From JARRQB01 sp965368585 (GTDB lineage: Bacteria; Pseudomonadota; Gammaproteobacteria; Chromatiales; Chromatiaceae): a stretch of DNA of 24,218 nucleotides. Below, one piece after another: positions 7,416 to 15,508 of the stretch. The notes under the pieces were generated by a model. The model searched no databases, was not told the origin of the DNA, and saw only the letters and a list, made by a program, of their open reading frames with translations. The position numbers were made by a program, and so were the translations under genes. Numbering within the stretch: the first letter of the stretch is position 1; each line of letters starts with the position of its first letter. The DNA lies in assembly GCA_965368585.1 (NCBI GenBank), contig CBDUNM010000067.1, forward strand, positions 1-24,218, in the 5' to 3' direction.

Positions 7416-8345
7416 ATGCGCACACAGCTTTTAACCTTAATCTTCGGTCTGCTCGTCGGAATCACCATCGGCAGCATAGCGACAGGACAGAAGATGCCTA
7501 GTAAAGAAACGGCCACAACGCAGTCAAGCCATGACACAAAGGGCGAAGCTTCGCTGCTCGAGAGTCCTGCGGCAGGTGATCGAACCACGGCAGCCCCGGC
7601 AGCATCAGCCCGTGAGCCGGTACGGGAATCGCGGGACATTCATGCGATCGAAGTCGAGATCGGCCCCATGGGTATCGACGAGCGAATTCAGGTTCTAAAT
7701 GCTCGCTGGGCGGCGCTCGACAGTCAGATCGACCGGCTTATGCGGCGCATCGACGGTCTAGAGGGACGCCTGCCGGACGCGCCGTTCGGCCGCGACGGTG
7801 CGAGCCCGAAGCAAGACGCCTTACCGACCGACACTCCCGACCAACAGCACTTTGCTCTGGTCAGCGCCGGGGTGCCCGCCAAAGTCGCAGACGACCTGGT
7901 GTGGCGGCAGTCGCAGCTGGAAATCGAGCGTCTGGAGTTGCGCGATCAGGCCGTACGCGAAGGTTGGTTCCGGACCGACCGCTACTTCGATGAGCTCAAG
8001 ATGCTCAACGGTGCGTCGATCGATCTCAAAACCGAAGTCGGCTACGCCGCGTACGATCGCTATCTCTACGAAACCGGTGAGTTCAATCGAGTGCGTATCG
8101 AGTCGGTAATTCCGGGTTCAGTCGCTGAAGCGTCGGGCCTGTTGCCGGGGGATGTCGTCGAAAGTTATGACGGCAGGCGAATTTTCGATTTCACCGAACT
8201 GCGCAATGCCACCACCGACGGCGCGCGGGACGAGCCCGTGCCCGTGATCGTGCGCCGCGACGGCAGTGTCATCGCAACGACGTTGGCACGCGGGCCGATC
8301 GGCGTACGATTGACCCCAGCCGCCGTGCCGCCCGGCGACGGTTGA
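7416..8345 (+). CDS. Membrane-anchored coiled-coil protein with C-terminal PDZ domain
   Basis: The 309-aa product has an N-terminal hydrophobic helix (about residues 4-24, LLTLIFGLLVGITIGSIATG) that anchors it in the inner membrane or acts as a signal. A low-complexity Ala/Ser/Thr-rich linker follows (25-75). Next is a heptad-like charged segment (about 88-120, ERIQVLNARWAALDSQIDRL), a helical region (145-222) and a PDZ domain at about 225-300. The PDZ domain shows RIESVIPGSVAEASGLLPGDVVESYDG, the carboxylate-binding loop and the conserved GL-PGD turn. No protease domain is present, so it is a PDZ scaffold or sensor rather than an HtrA-type enzyme. The ribosome binding site is weak. It is followed after 222 bases by the MCP gene, with a hairpin between them, so co-transcription is uncertain. 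Confidence 0.75.
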   Translation: MRTQLLTLIFGLLVGITIGSIATGQKMPSKETATTQSSHDTKGEASLLESPAAGDRTTAAPAASAREPVRESRDIHAIEVEIGPMGIDERIQVLNARWAALDSQIDRLMRRIDGLEGRLPDAPFGRDGASPKQDALPTDTPDQQHFALVSAGVPAKVADDLVWRQSQLEIERLELRDQAVREGWFRTDRYFDELKMLNGASIDLKTEVGYAAYDRYLYETGEFNRVRIESVIPGSVAEASGLLPGDVVESYDGRRIFDFTELRNATTDGARDEPVPVIVRRDGSVIATTLARGPIGVRLTPAAVPPGDG

Positions 8346-8469
8346 TCGCCGAGCGGCAGTCCACGCGGAGTTATTTGGCGCCGATAACGCGACCGGCCGG
8401 CGACGACCGTCCTGAGCGTACGACCGCCACTCAAGGAACACACCCGACCACCGATACAAGCCTGATAGC

Positions 8470-8499
8470 TAGCTGTTTGATATTCACATCAAACGGCTA
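8470..8499. promoter_or_regulatory. Twelve-bp hairpin / operator-like palindrome upstream of the MCP gene
   Basis: Two 12-base arms (8470-8481 and 8488-8499) pair with only one G-T wobble around the 6-base loop ATTCAC. The core TTTGAT-N6-ATCAAA recalls FNR/ANR-type half-sites, but those use a 4-base spacer, so this is not a canonical site. It lies about 70 bases before the MCP start codon and has no T-run, so an operator or a 5'-UTR structure is likelier than a terminator. Confidence 0.4.
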
Positions 8500-8567
8500 A
8501 ACGCATTGATCGCCGGACGGCCAATTTGCGAATCGGCGCGGTCTGACCACCAACGGGTTTTAAGAAT

Positions 8568-10205
8568 ATGACAATGCTCAACAGGTTGAAGATCCGCTCC
8601 AGGCTGGCGCTCATGGTCGTACTCCCGCTCGCCGCCCTGGCCGGCTGCAGTCTGCTGGCCAATTTTTCGCTCGGTGACATCAAGGCCGGCACCGACCGTA
8701 TTTACCAGTACCGGGTCGTGCCGCTGCAGCAGCTCAAGACCATTGCGGATGAGTACGCGGTCAAAGTGATCGACGCCGTCAACAAGGCCAACGCCGGGCG
8801 CTATTCCGCCGCCGATGCTAAACGCGACGTCGAAACGGCTCAAGCGAACGTTGCGCAGAATTGGCAAGCTTATCTGCAAACCACGCTGACCGCCGATGAA
8901 GAGCGGTTGGGCAACGAAGCCAAGGGTCTGTTTCGAAAAGCCGATGACGCGATCGCTGGTTTGCTGACGGCCTTGAGCGGGATAACGGGTAACGCGCGAG
9001 GAACGCTCGATGCGTTCGACGGCGCTCTATACGACACGATCGATCCCATCAGTAACAAGATCACGGAACTCGTCGAGCTCCATTTGCGTATGGCGGGCGA
9101 GGAAGCGGCCGCTGTCGAGCGCGTCTACACCCAATCGATCCGACTGCTGCTGCTGGTGACGCTGGTCATCGCCGCACTGCTGTCAATCGCCGGCCTGCTC
9201 ATCTACCGCTCGATCATGGATCCGTTGAACCATTTCAAAGGCGTAATGGAGCAGGTCGAGACCAATTACGATCTGGTCGTCCGAGCCGACGAGACGAGCA
9301 CCGACGAACTGGGTGTCATCGCCGCCGCGTTCAACAAAATGCTGAACCGGTTTCAAGGACTGGTGTCCGGATTGATCGATTCGTCCGTACGGGTCGCTTC
9401 GGCCTCCGAGGAAATGTCAGCGGTGCTCGAAAAATCCGTCGCGGGCGTGCAGCAACAACATCAAGGGACCGAACAGGCCGCAACTGCCATGGAGGAAATG
9501 GCGGCGACGGTGAACGAAGTTGCGCAAAGCACCGCCTCCGCGGCTGAATACGCGGCGACGGCCAAGGAAAACGCGGGTGAAGGCATGGACGCGGTCCGCG
9601 CGAGTATCGAAGCGGTCGAAGATATGGCAAGCCAGATCGCGCGGGCCGGCGAATCCATCGAGTTGCTGCGCAAGGACAGCGTCAATATCGGTACCGTGCT
9701 CGATGTCATACGGGGGGTTGCCGAACAAACCAACCTGCTGGCCCTCAACGCCGCTATCGAAGCCGCGCGGGCGGGAGAGCAGGGGCGCGGCTTTGCGGTG
9801 GTCGCCGACGAGGTGCGCACGCTCGCCCAGCGCACCCAGGACTCCACGCACGAGATCGAATCGTTGGTGGAGCGTCTGCAGGGCAGTGCGATCAGCGCCA
9901 GTCAGGCCATGGAGTCCAGCAGCGACAAAGTCGGTTCCACCGTTGCCCTGGCGAATCAGGCCGGGAAATCGCTCAGCCGCGTCACCGAAGAGGCAGACCG
10001 GATCAACGATATCAACATCCAGGTAGCCAGTGCCACCGAAGAGCAGGCGACCGTTGCCCAGGACATCGGTCGCGCCGTAATCTCGATTCGTGATATCGCG
10101 ACCGAAACGGCCGGCGGCGCGGATCAAATGATTGCCGCGGGTCGCGAGCTTGCGCAACTGGCCTCCGAAATGAGCGATCTGGCCCGCGCCTTCCGCATCG
10201 CCTGA
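8568..10205 (+). CDS. Methyl-accepting chemotaxis protein
   Basis: This is a 545-aa transmembrane chemoreceptor that controls the CheA kinase through CheW. It has TM1 at about residues 12-33, a four-helix-bundle-like periplasmic sensor (about 35-190), TM2 at about 191-213 (LLLLVTLVIAALLSIAGLLIY), HAMP at about 214-266 (IMDPLNHFKGVMEQV) and a long signalling coiled coil to the end. The kinase-control tip, EQTNLLALNAAIEAAR followed by GRGFAVVADEVRTLAQ (386-421), is perfectly conserved. The protein ends in LARAFRIA and has no NWETF-like pentapeptide for CheR/CheB tethering. The ATG at 8568 has only a weak ribosome binding site; a second Met two codons on is an alternative. No other chemotaxis gene is nearby, so it is an orphan receptor. 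The ligand is unknown; proximity to redox genes does not by itself make it a redox sensor. Confidence 0.93.
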   Translation: MTMLNRLKIRSRLALMVVLPLAALAGCSLLANFSLGDIKAGTDRIYQYRVVPLQQLKTIADEYAVKVIDAVNKANAGRYSAADAKRDVETAQANVAQNWQAYLQTTLTADEERLGNEAKGLFRKADDAIAGLLTALSGITGNARGTLDAFDGALYDTIDPISNKITELVELHLRMAGEEAAAVERVYTQSIRLLLLVTLVIAALLSIAGLLIYRSIMDPLNHFKGVMEQVETNYDLVVRADETSTDELGVIAAAFNKMLNRFQGLVSGLIDSSVRVASASEEMSAVLEKSVAGVQQQHQGTEQAATAMEEMAATVNEVAQSTASAAEYAATAKENAGEGMDAVRASIEAVEDMASQIARAGESIELLRKDSVNIGTVLDVIRGVAEQTNLLALNAAIEAARAGEQGRGFAVVADEVRTLAQRTQDSTHEIESLVERLQGSAISASQAMESSSDKVGSTVALANQAGKSLSRVTEEADRINDINIQVASATEEQATVAQDIGRAVISIRDIATETAGGADQMIAAGRELAQLASEMSDLARAFRIA

Positions 10206-10429
10206 AGACCGAACGCCGTAGACGTGCCTCTCGCCCACCGTCGGCTGGGAGAGGGGACCGCCACTACGCCCTTCACCGCGAGCGGGTTGGGGTGCGGCAA
10301 TCAAATCAAGACAATGCCCTGCTTCTCCCGTAGCGGGGAATCTTTATCCACGGCCCGGGCACTTCCTCGATGAGCACTTTGAACCACTACGGTTGTGGTC
10401 GGGAGGCCCGTCGATATGGGCAAGAGCGC
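10206..10429. other. Convergent intergenic gap
   Basis: These 224 bases separate the MCP gene from the end of the cytochrome operon. A bulged hairpin (CCTCT...CCCA...TGGG...AGAGG) lies at about 10227-10256, just after the MCP stop. It lacks a T-run; it could still help terminate or stabilise the MCP transcript. Confidence 0.35.
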
Positions 10430-11887
10430 TTAGAGCGTTTTGAGATACTCGACCAGGGTTTGCTTGTCCCGGTCCGGCAGAGCCGTTGCGAAATCGTGGC
10501 CGTCGTTGCTGCCGGCCTGCGCCCGAGTGTCGTAGATGACGCCGTGTTCCTTCGCCTGGGGTCCATTCGAGACGAAGCCGACGTTGTCCGGGTCGTAGAC
10601 ATCGTAACCGCGCCAGAAGGTCTTCGGTCGTTGTGCTGGTGCATCCAGCAGATCCCGTAGCGTGGGCACCGAGCCATTGTGCAGGTACGGCGCTCGCAGC
10701 CAGATCCCGTCGAGAAACTGGGCGACATAGCCGATCAGGGGTTCCTCGACCAGCCCCCGGCGTTCGATCCCCATGGCCTGCGCGACCTGGTTGGCTTCGG
10801 CGGCGGCGGTTTCGTTCCAGGTATCCATCCGCCCGCGGTCCGTTCCGGTCTCGGCGATCGGGATGCGCGTACCGGTTCGCTCGCTGGCATGACAGCGGGC
10901 GCAATGCGCATCGAACACGGCTTTTCCCGCTTCGGCCCGGACCTGATCGATCGGGAAGGGGTAGCGGGGCGCCGGCTTGTTTGCCAGATAGCCCAACAAC
11001 CAATCGATCTGCGATAGAAAGTCGTCCATATCGTGCGGTGCGGCGCCCAGCAGACCCAACGCCGAGTCGATGATCACCGAATAGGCGTCGTGGCTGTCGC
11101 CGGCGAAATTCATGCGATGCCCCGCGTCGTGCTGATACTTTTTCAGGTTCCACACCGAGGGCATGTCCGTGGGGCCGAAGCTGTCGTCCATCGGCCATTG
11201 AATCATGAAGTACTTGGTCAGGTTCATGGCGTCGTCGCGCCCCGGTCCCCACTCGGGAAAATCGTGACGGTAGATCCATTCGAACTGTGCCTCGCGTTCG
11301 ATCAGCGCCTTGCGGGTCAAGGGAACAATCAGAAAGCGATAGGCGAGGCGATCGATCCAGTCAAGATCGGCGGCCAGATTGATCTCACGCATCAAGGTGT
11401 CGGCATTGAAGCGCGGGTCCTTGGCGCAGTCGATCAGAAAGCGGAAAAATGCCTCCAGGTCCAACGTGTGGTTGGGCCCGGTGGTCACATAGACCGGGTT
11501 TTCGTCATGCCTGGTGCGATAACTCGCGGTGTGGCAGGCGGCGCAGTTATTGGCTACCCGCTCGAACCCGATCCGGCGTTTAGTGAATCCCACTGGTAGT
11601 TCCTGACCTGGTTCCCACAACGCACCCAACGCGGCGTACCCGCCCGGACCGGGCAGCTTGTCCGGAAACACCCGCGGCAGGACATAGAAGATCCAGTACG
11701 GAATGCCCGCGTCGTGTTCCGCGCCGATCGAGCCGTACTTGAAGCGCATATCCGGGTCGTCGAGCACGGTTGGCGGATATTCGCGCAGCAACCGGTTCCA
11801 GCCGACATAGGCCACGACGACCACTGCGATCAGACTCAGGGGCAGCAGCAGCTGCAGCCATCTCGGCCAGTCTCGGTAGCGGAGCAT
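10430..11887 (-). CDS. Membrane-anchored diheme c-type cytochrome, BCCP/MauG/RoxA-like (paralogue 2)
   Basis: The 485-aa product has an N-terminal anchor helix (about residues 10-30, WLQLLLPLSLIAVVVVAYVGW) with Arg before it, so the bulk lies in the periplasm. It has two c-type heme sites: CAACH at 115-119 and CARCH at 329-333. Near the C-terminus is WLRAPYLHNGSVPTLRDLL (396-414), typical of the bacterial diheme peroxidase/MauG/RoxA superfamily, whose members carry out H2O2- or O2-dependent redox chemistry or relay electrons. It is clearly paralogous to the gene just upstream: FKYGSIG, IPYWIFYVLP, WEPGQELPVG and YDPDNVGFVS all have counterparts, and both end in EYLKT plus one residue. The start ATG is 28 bases after the upstream stop, with a distant GGGAG. 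Substrate and exact chemistry are unknown. Confidence 0.85.
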   Translation of the reverse strand: MLRYRDWPRWLQLLLPLSLIAVVVVAYVGWNRLLREYPPTVLDDPDMRFKYGSIGAEHDAGIPYWIFYVLPRVFPDKLPGPGGYAALGALWEPGQELPVGFTKRRIGFERVANNCAACHTASYRTRHDENPVYVTTGPNHTLDLEAFFRFLIDCAKDPRFNADTLMREINLAADLDWIDRLAYRFLIVPLTRKALIEREAQFEWIYRHDFPEWGPGRDDAMNLTKYFMIQWPMDDSFGPTDMPSVWNLKKYQHDAGHRMNFAGDSHDAYSVIIDSALGLLGAAPHDMDDFLSQIDWLLGYLANKPAPRYPFPIDQVRAEAGKAVFDAHCARCHASERTGTRIPIAETGTDRGRMDTWNETAAAEANQVAQAMGIERRGLVEEPLIGYVAQFLDGIWLRAPYLHNGSVPTLRDLLDAPAQRPKTFWRGYDVYDPDNVGFVSNGPQAKEHGVIYDTRAQAGSNDGHDFATALPDRDKQTLVEYLKTL

Positions 11888-11915
11888 GCTTATAGCGGTT
11901 TCTCCCGAATCCGGA

Positions 11916-13400
11916 TCAAAAGGTTTTCAGGTATTCGATCAGTGCCCACTTGTCGCGATCGGGTAATTCGGTGCCGTAGGCGCTGCCCTCGTGGCCCGAA
12001 TTCGCATTGCCCGCGACCCGGGTGTCGTATAGAAAGTATTGCCGGCCGTTTTCCGCCTCGACGTCATGCACGAACCCGAGCATTCGCGGGTCGTACAAAT
12101 CGTTACCTCTGCGGAACGATACCGGTCTTGCCGATGCGGGCTGCAACAGATCCCACATCGACGGCACCGAACCGTTGTGCAGATAGGGCGCGCGCAGCCA
12201 CAGACCGTCCAGAGGCGCGTTGGCGTAGCCGAAGGTCTTGCGAAAATGCTTGAAGCGGTAATCGGTCCGCGCGTAAGGCGTGTTGAGATTGGCCGCGAGC
12301 TCGGGCGTAAAGGAGTTCAGCCGATACGGATCGGTACCGATTGCGTGCAGCGGGGTGACCTTGCCGACCCGTGCACCGGAAAAATCGCTGCCGCTTGCGC
12401 CGTGACATTCGGCGCAATACCCGGCGTAGACCGCCTTGCCGCGGGTCGCGAGTTCATGGTCGACCGGGTAGTAGTCGGCGAACGCGGGCGGTCGTGCGGT
12501 GGCATTCCAGCGCTGGATGCGAGCGAGGCTGGCGTGATCGATCAACCGCGGTGTGGCGCCGGTACCGAACGAGGCGTTGAGGTTGCGTTCCTCCACGCGG
12601 TCGTTGTTGCCGTCCCAATGCAGTTGCATGCCCTGCTTGGCGGCCTGGTTCCAGATGGTCGGAAAGTCGGCCGCACCCAAACGCTCTTCCTCGCGCAGGC
12701 GTTCGACGGGAAAGTTGTACACCGCCTTGGCGGAATTGAAGGTGTCGACACGGCCGGGACCCCAGTCGGGCTGGTTGTGTACAAAGCGCAAGCGCCCCAG
12801 CAGTCCGGCCACCCCGTCGCGCATCAGATGCACGGCGAGCGGGTAGACAATATAGCGGTCCAGCAGGTCGAGGTCGGCGCCCGCGGCTTGGATGCGCGGC
12901 ACGATCTGGGTCGGCGTGAAGCGTCGGTCGGCCGCGCATTGATACATGAACTTCTCGAACGCCATCAGATCCAGCGTGTTGGCGCCCATGCCGACCACCA
13001 GCATGGGGTCTGCGGCGGGCGCCGTGCGCACCGTCGAGGTATGACAGGCGGCACAGTTTAGAAATACCCGGTCCATGCCCAGGTGCCGGCGCCGCGACAT
13101 GCCGACCGGCAGATCGTTGCCGGGTTCGTAGATAAGCCCGACCGACGCGAAACCGTCGCCCGGTAAATAGTCGCCGCAGATTTCGGGCAGGACCCGCCAT
13201 ACCCAGTAGGGAAAGCCCAGATTGCGCTCGCCGCCGGTCGATCCGTATTTGAAGTGCTCGACCGGGTCGTCGTAGCGTACGGGCTCGTCTTGCAGAAAGC
13301 GAAAACCAAGCAGCACGGCAACCACGCTGATCAGCGCCAGAACGACTGCGACGCCGATGCGGCACCAGGGCAGTGGCTGCGAGGAACGAGCAGGTTTCAT
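11916..13400 (-). CDS. Membrane-anchored diheme c-type cytochrome, BCCP/MauG/RoxA-like (paralogue 1)
   Basis: The 494-aa product has an anchor helix at about residues 14-34 and the heme sites CAACH (116-120) and CAECH (329-333). The C-terminal block is WLRAPYLHNGSVPSMWDLL (401-419). I chose the ATG at 13400 because AAGGAAAG lies 4-5 bases before it. The ATG at 13422-13424, eight codons upstream, overlaps the previous gene's stop as ATGA, so translational coupling from there is also possible. A much longer reading frame upstream is not a credible protein. It shares the KYGSTGG, FPYWVWRVLP, YEPGNDLPVG and RRH-LGMDRVFLNCAACHT framework with the downstream paralogue, indicating tandem duplication followed by strong divergence. 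The expected location is the periplasmic face of the inner membrane; the redox role is inferred from the family. Confidence 0.85.
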   Translation of the reverse strand: MKPARSSQPLPWCRIGVAVVLALISVVAVLLGFRFLQDEPVRYDDPVEHFKYGSTGGERNLGFPYWVWRVLPEICGDYLPGDGFASVGLIYEPGNDLPVGMSRRRHLGMDRVFLNCAACHTSTVRTAPAADPMLVVGMGANTLDLMAFEKFMYQCAADRRFTPTQIVPRIQAAGADLDLLDRYIVYPLAVHLMRDGVAGLLGRLRFVHNQPDWGPGRVDTFNSAKAVYNFPVERLREEERLGAADFPTIWNQAAKQGMQLHWDGNNDRVEERNLNASFGTGATPRLIDHASLARIQRWNATARPPAFADYYPVDHELATRGKAVYAGYCAECHGASGSDFSGARVGKVTPLHAIGTDPYRLNSFTPELAANLNTPYARTDYRFKHFRKTFGYANAPLDGLWLRAPYLHNGSVPSMWDLLQPASARPVSFRRGNDLYDPRMLGFVHDVEAENGRQYFLYDTRVAGNANSGHEGSAYGTELPDRDKWALIEYLKTF

Positions 13401-13420
13401 TGCGCTTTCCTTTGGCGGTT

Positions 13421-15508
13421 TCATGCGTTGGGCAGACAGGCCCTGAGCGTGTGGTAGTCGCGTGTCAGCAGCTGCTCCAACGAGGGCAGCGCTTGTCCGC
13501 TGTCCAGCGCGATTGCGTCCAGGGTTTGCTGCAACGATTGGTACAGCGCGCTTTCGGTCCAGGATTGGTGATCCAAGCCCAGATCTGCGACGGCGTGTTG
13601 CGGGGGCATCGGCGTCTTGCCTCTCAGCTCCGGGCCAATCAACCACATACCCAGGCGGTACTTGATCCGTTCGCCGCAATACGCCAGTCGCGACCGTGCC
13701 TCATCAACCGGTCCGGCTAGAAAATTGGGCGGGAACCGGGTGCTGGACCGGTGGCATGCCGCACAGGCTTTGAAGAAAGGCGCCGCTCCCGGCAGGATAT
13801 CGGCCGAGTCGGGGCGTTCGACGTGCACCGGCGGCAAGGCGCGGTCTTGGATGCAGCACCACTCGCGCGGGTCCATACGCAAGGCCTCGAAGAGCGCCTT
13901 CAACGTCACCGCGCGGCGGAACGGCCGGTCGGAAAATGCGTCATGGCGTTGCTGGACCAGGCGATCAACGGCCGAACTCACGGCGGTGAAATCGTTGCGC
14001 AGCGTCACGATCAGATAGCCGTCCGTGGTCCGCCCGCCCTCGAGGCCAAACGCCAGGGTGTCGATCGCGTCGCCGGTTCGCAGGCGCACCTTCAAACCTT
14101 GACTTGAAGTATATGGTCGGAGCAGCAAGCGTTCACCCTCCCGCTGCCCCTTCAGTTGGAGACCGGTGACTGTGTCGTCGCGCAGTTCGAACAGGGCAAG
14201 CCGGCCGTCGAACTGGTCGCCGCCGCTCTGGTACAGGCGTCCATTGATGGTGATCTCCGGAGCCGAACAGGAGAACTTCAACACGCGCTTCGCCGCGCGC
14301 GTCTTGTCGCGCAATTGACAGGCGACGCTCAGGTGGTGCTGTGCGGCCGGCTGGGAGTCGAGAAACTTACTGAGCTCCTCGATGTCCGCGGCGCTGAAAA
14401 ACTCGGTCAGTCCGGTGACGGCCGTGGCCACCGCTGCCGCGGGTGTGGGTTGCCACGACGATTTGGGCGCCCTGGGCGACAAGGGCTCGAACCTGGCGTG
14501 GATATCCGAGGCGAAGCCGAAGCGAACGATGTCGTCGGAAAGGTTGCTCAGGATTTCGCGCACCGGACTGCGGTTGGGGATGTCGGCGTCCACCCGCAGC
14601 AGCCCGTCGGGCCAGCGCCCGGTACCGGCCGATTCAAAAGGCCGGAGCACCGCCGCGGCGGCGCCACGGAAGGTCTGATCGAAGTCGCGGGCGGCGCTTA
14701 GCGCCGCTTGCAGGGCCGCCAAGAACAGCGCGCCCCGGCAGCGGCTCCCCGGTGCCCCCGCGCCGCAGCCGCTACGCCACAGATACTGGGTGAGCGCAAA
14801 CTCGTTGGCCCGATCGGTGGCGTTGTCGATCGCGTAGGCAACGTCCACCGTCTGGTGAAGCGGAATACCGTAGAAATCGCGTCCCTGCTTGTGCAACAGG
14901 CGGGCGACGGCGGCGTTGGCGTTGGTTTCGTCCCACAGCGGCCGCGCAAAGATCGGTGCAGCGTTCTGGTGGCATGCCCGGCACAGGCGGCGGGGCGCAT
15001 AGACGACCCGCTTTTCTCCGTCCTGCCGATAGTCGCGCACGACCTGAAATTCGAACCGCCCCGCGGCTTCGTTGTAGCTGATGACCTCGAGCACCGCGGC
15101 GGCTTCCATATAACCCAGATACAGTCGATCACGAAGCAGCATGGTTGCTTCGGCGGGCTTGCCGAGCGGTTCGCCATCGACGGCGACGACCGCGCGCGGC
15201 GAGGCGAAGTACGCGGGTGCCGCGGCGTCGCGCTGCAACGAACGGCCGAGCGGAATCAGAACCTTCTTCAGCGGCCGGTCGAGATAGGCGTTGCGGCTCA
15301 GACGCTGTTCGATACGCTCGATCAAGGCCTCGAGGGGAAAGGGCACGTCGTAGCGGCCGCTGGCGCCGACCAGATGATCGAACAGCGAGCGCCCGACCGG
15401 CGGCGAATCGGGCTCCTCGGCCTGCGGATCGACAACCCAGACCGGGTCGCCTGTCGCCGGCGCCGCCAGCGACAAGGCGAACACAACGGCGGCAGCGATC
15501 CTGGTCAC
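13421..15508 (-). CDS. Secreted diheme c-type cytochrome of unusual architecture (695 aa)
   Basis: Translation probably starts at GTG 15508, which overlaps the stop of the upstream lipoprotein gene (GTGA). The signal peptide VTRIAAAVVFALSLAAPATG follows at once. A longer in-frame extension upstream is an out-of-frame shadow of the lipoprotein gene. Heme sites are CRACH (176-180, followed by QNAAPIFARPLWDETN) and CAACH (582-586). About 400 residues separate them, including a helical part (about 190-400) and a beta-rich segment (about 405-510, ITINGRLYQSGG, GLQLKGQREGERLLLRPY). A C-terminal TPMPP (632-636) offers a possible axial Met. A vicinal Cys pair lies at 551-552. It lacks the APYLHNGS motif of the other three cytochromes, so it belongs to another family that I do not recognise by name. 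Its role is probably electron transfer in the same periplasmic system. Confidence 0.75.
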   Translation of the reverse strand: MTRIAAAVVFALSLAAPATGDPVWVVDPQAEEPDSPPVGRSLFDHLVGASGRYDVPFPLEALIERIEQRLSRNAYLDRPLKKVLIPLGRSLQRDAAAPAYFASPRAVVAVDGEPLGKPAEATMLLRDRLYLGYMEAAAVLEVISYNEAAGRFEFQVVRDYRQDGEKRVVYAPRRLCRACHQNAAPIFARPLWDETNANAAVARLLHKQGRDFYGIPLHQTVDVAYAIDNATDRANEFALTQYLWRSGCGAGAPGSRCRGALFLAALQAALSAARDFDQTFRGAAAAVLRPFESAGTGRWPDGLLRVDADIPNRSPVREILSNLSDDIVRFGFASDIHARFEPLSPRAPKSSWQPTPAAAVATAVTGLTEFFSAADIEELSKFLDSQPAAQHHLSVACQLRDKTRAAKRVLKFSCSAPEITINGRLYQSGGDQFDGRLALFELRDDTVTGLQLKGQREGERLLLRPYTSSQGLKVRLRTGDAIDTLAFGLEGGRTTDGYLIVTLRNDFTAVSSAVDRLVQQRHDAFSDRPFRRAVTLKALFEALRMDPREWCCIQDRALPPVHVERPDSADILPGAAPFFKACAACHRSSTRFPPNFLAGPVDEARSRLAYCGERIKYRLGMWLIGPELRGKTPMPPQHAVADLGLDHQSWTESALYQSLQQTLDAIALDSGQALPSLEQLLTRDYHTLRACLPNA

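Noticed and set aside
9417..10304. 295-aa minus-strand ORF
   Set aside because: Antisense shadow of the MCP signalling domain.
10326..10338. Short CCCG-TAG-CGGG hairpin as operon terminator
   Set aside because: Four to five pairs with a 3-base loop and no T-run; too weak to call.
12039..13061. 340-aa plus-strand ORF
   Set aside because: Antisense shadow of the 494-aa diheme cytochrome; composition typical of GC-rich antisense frames.
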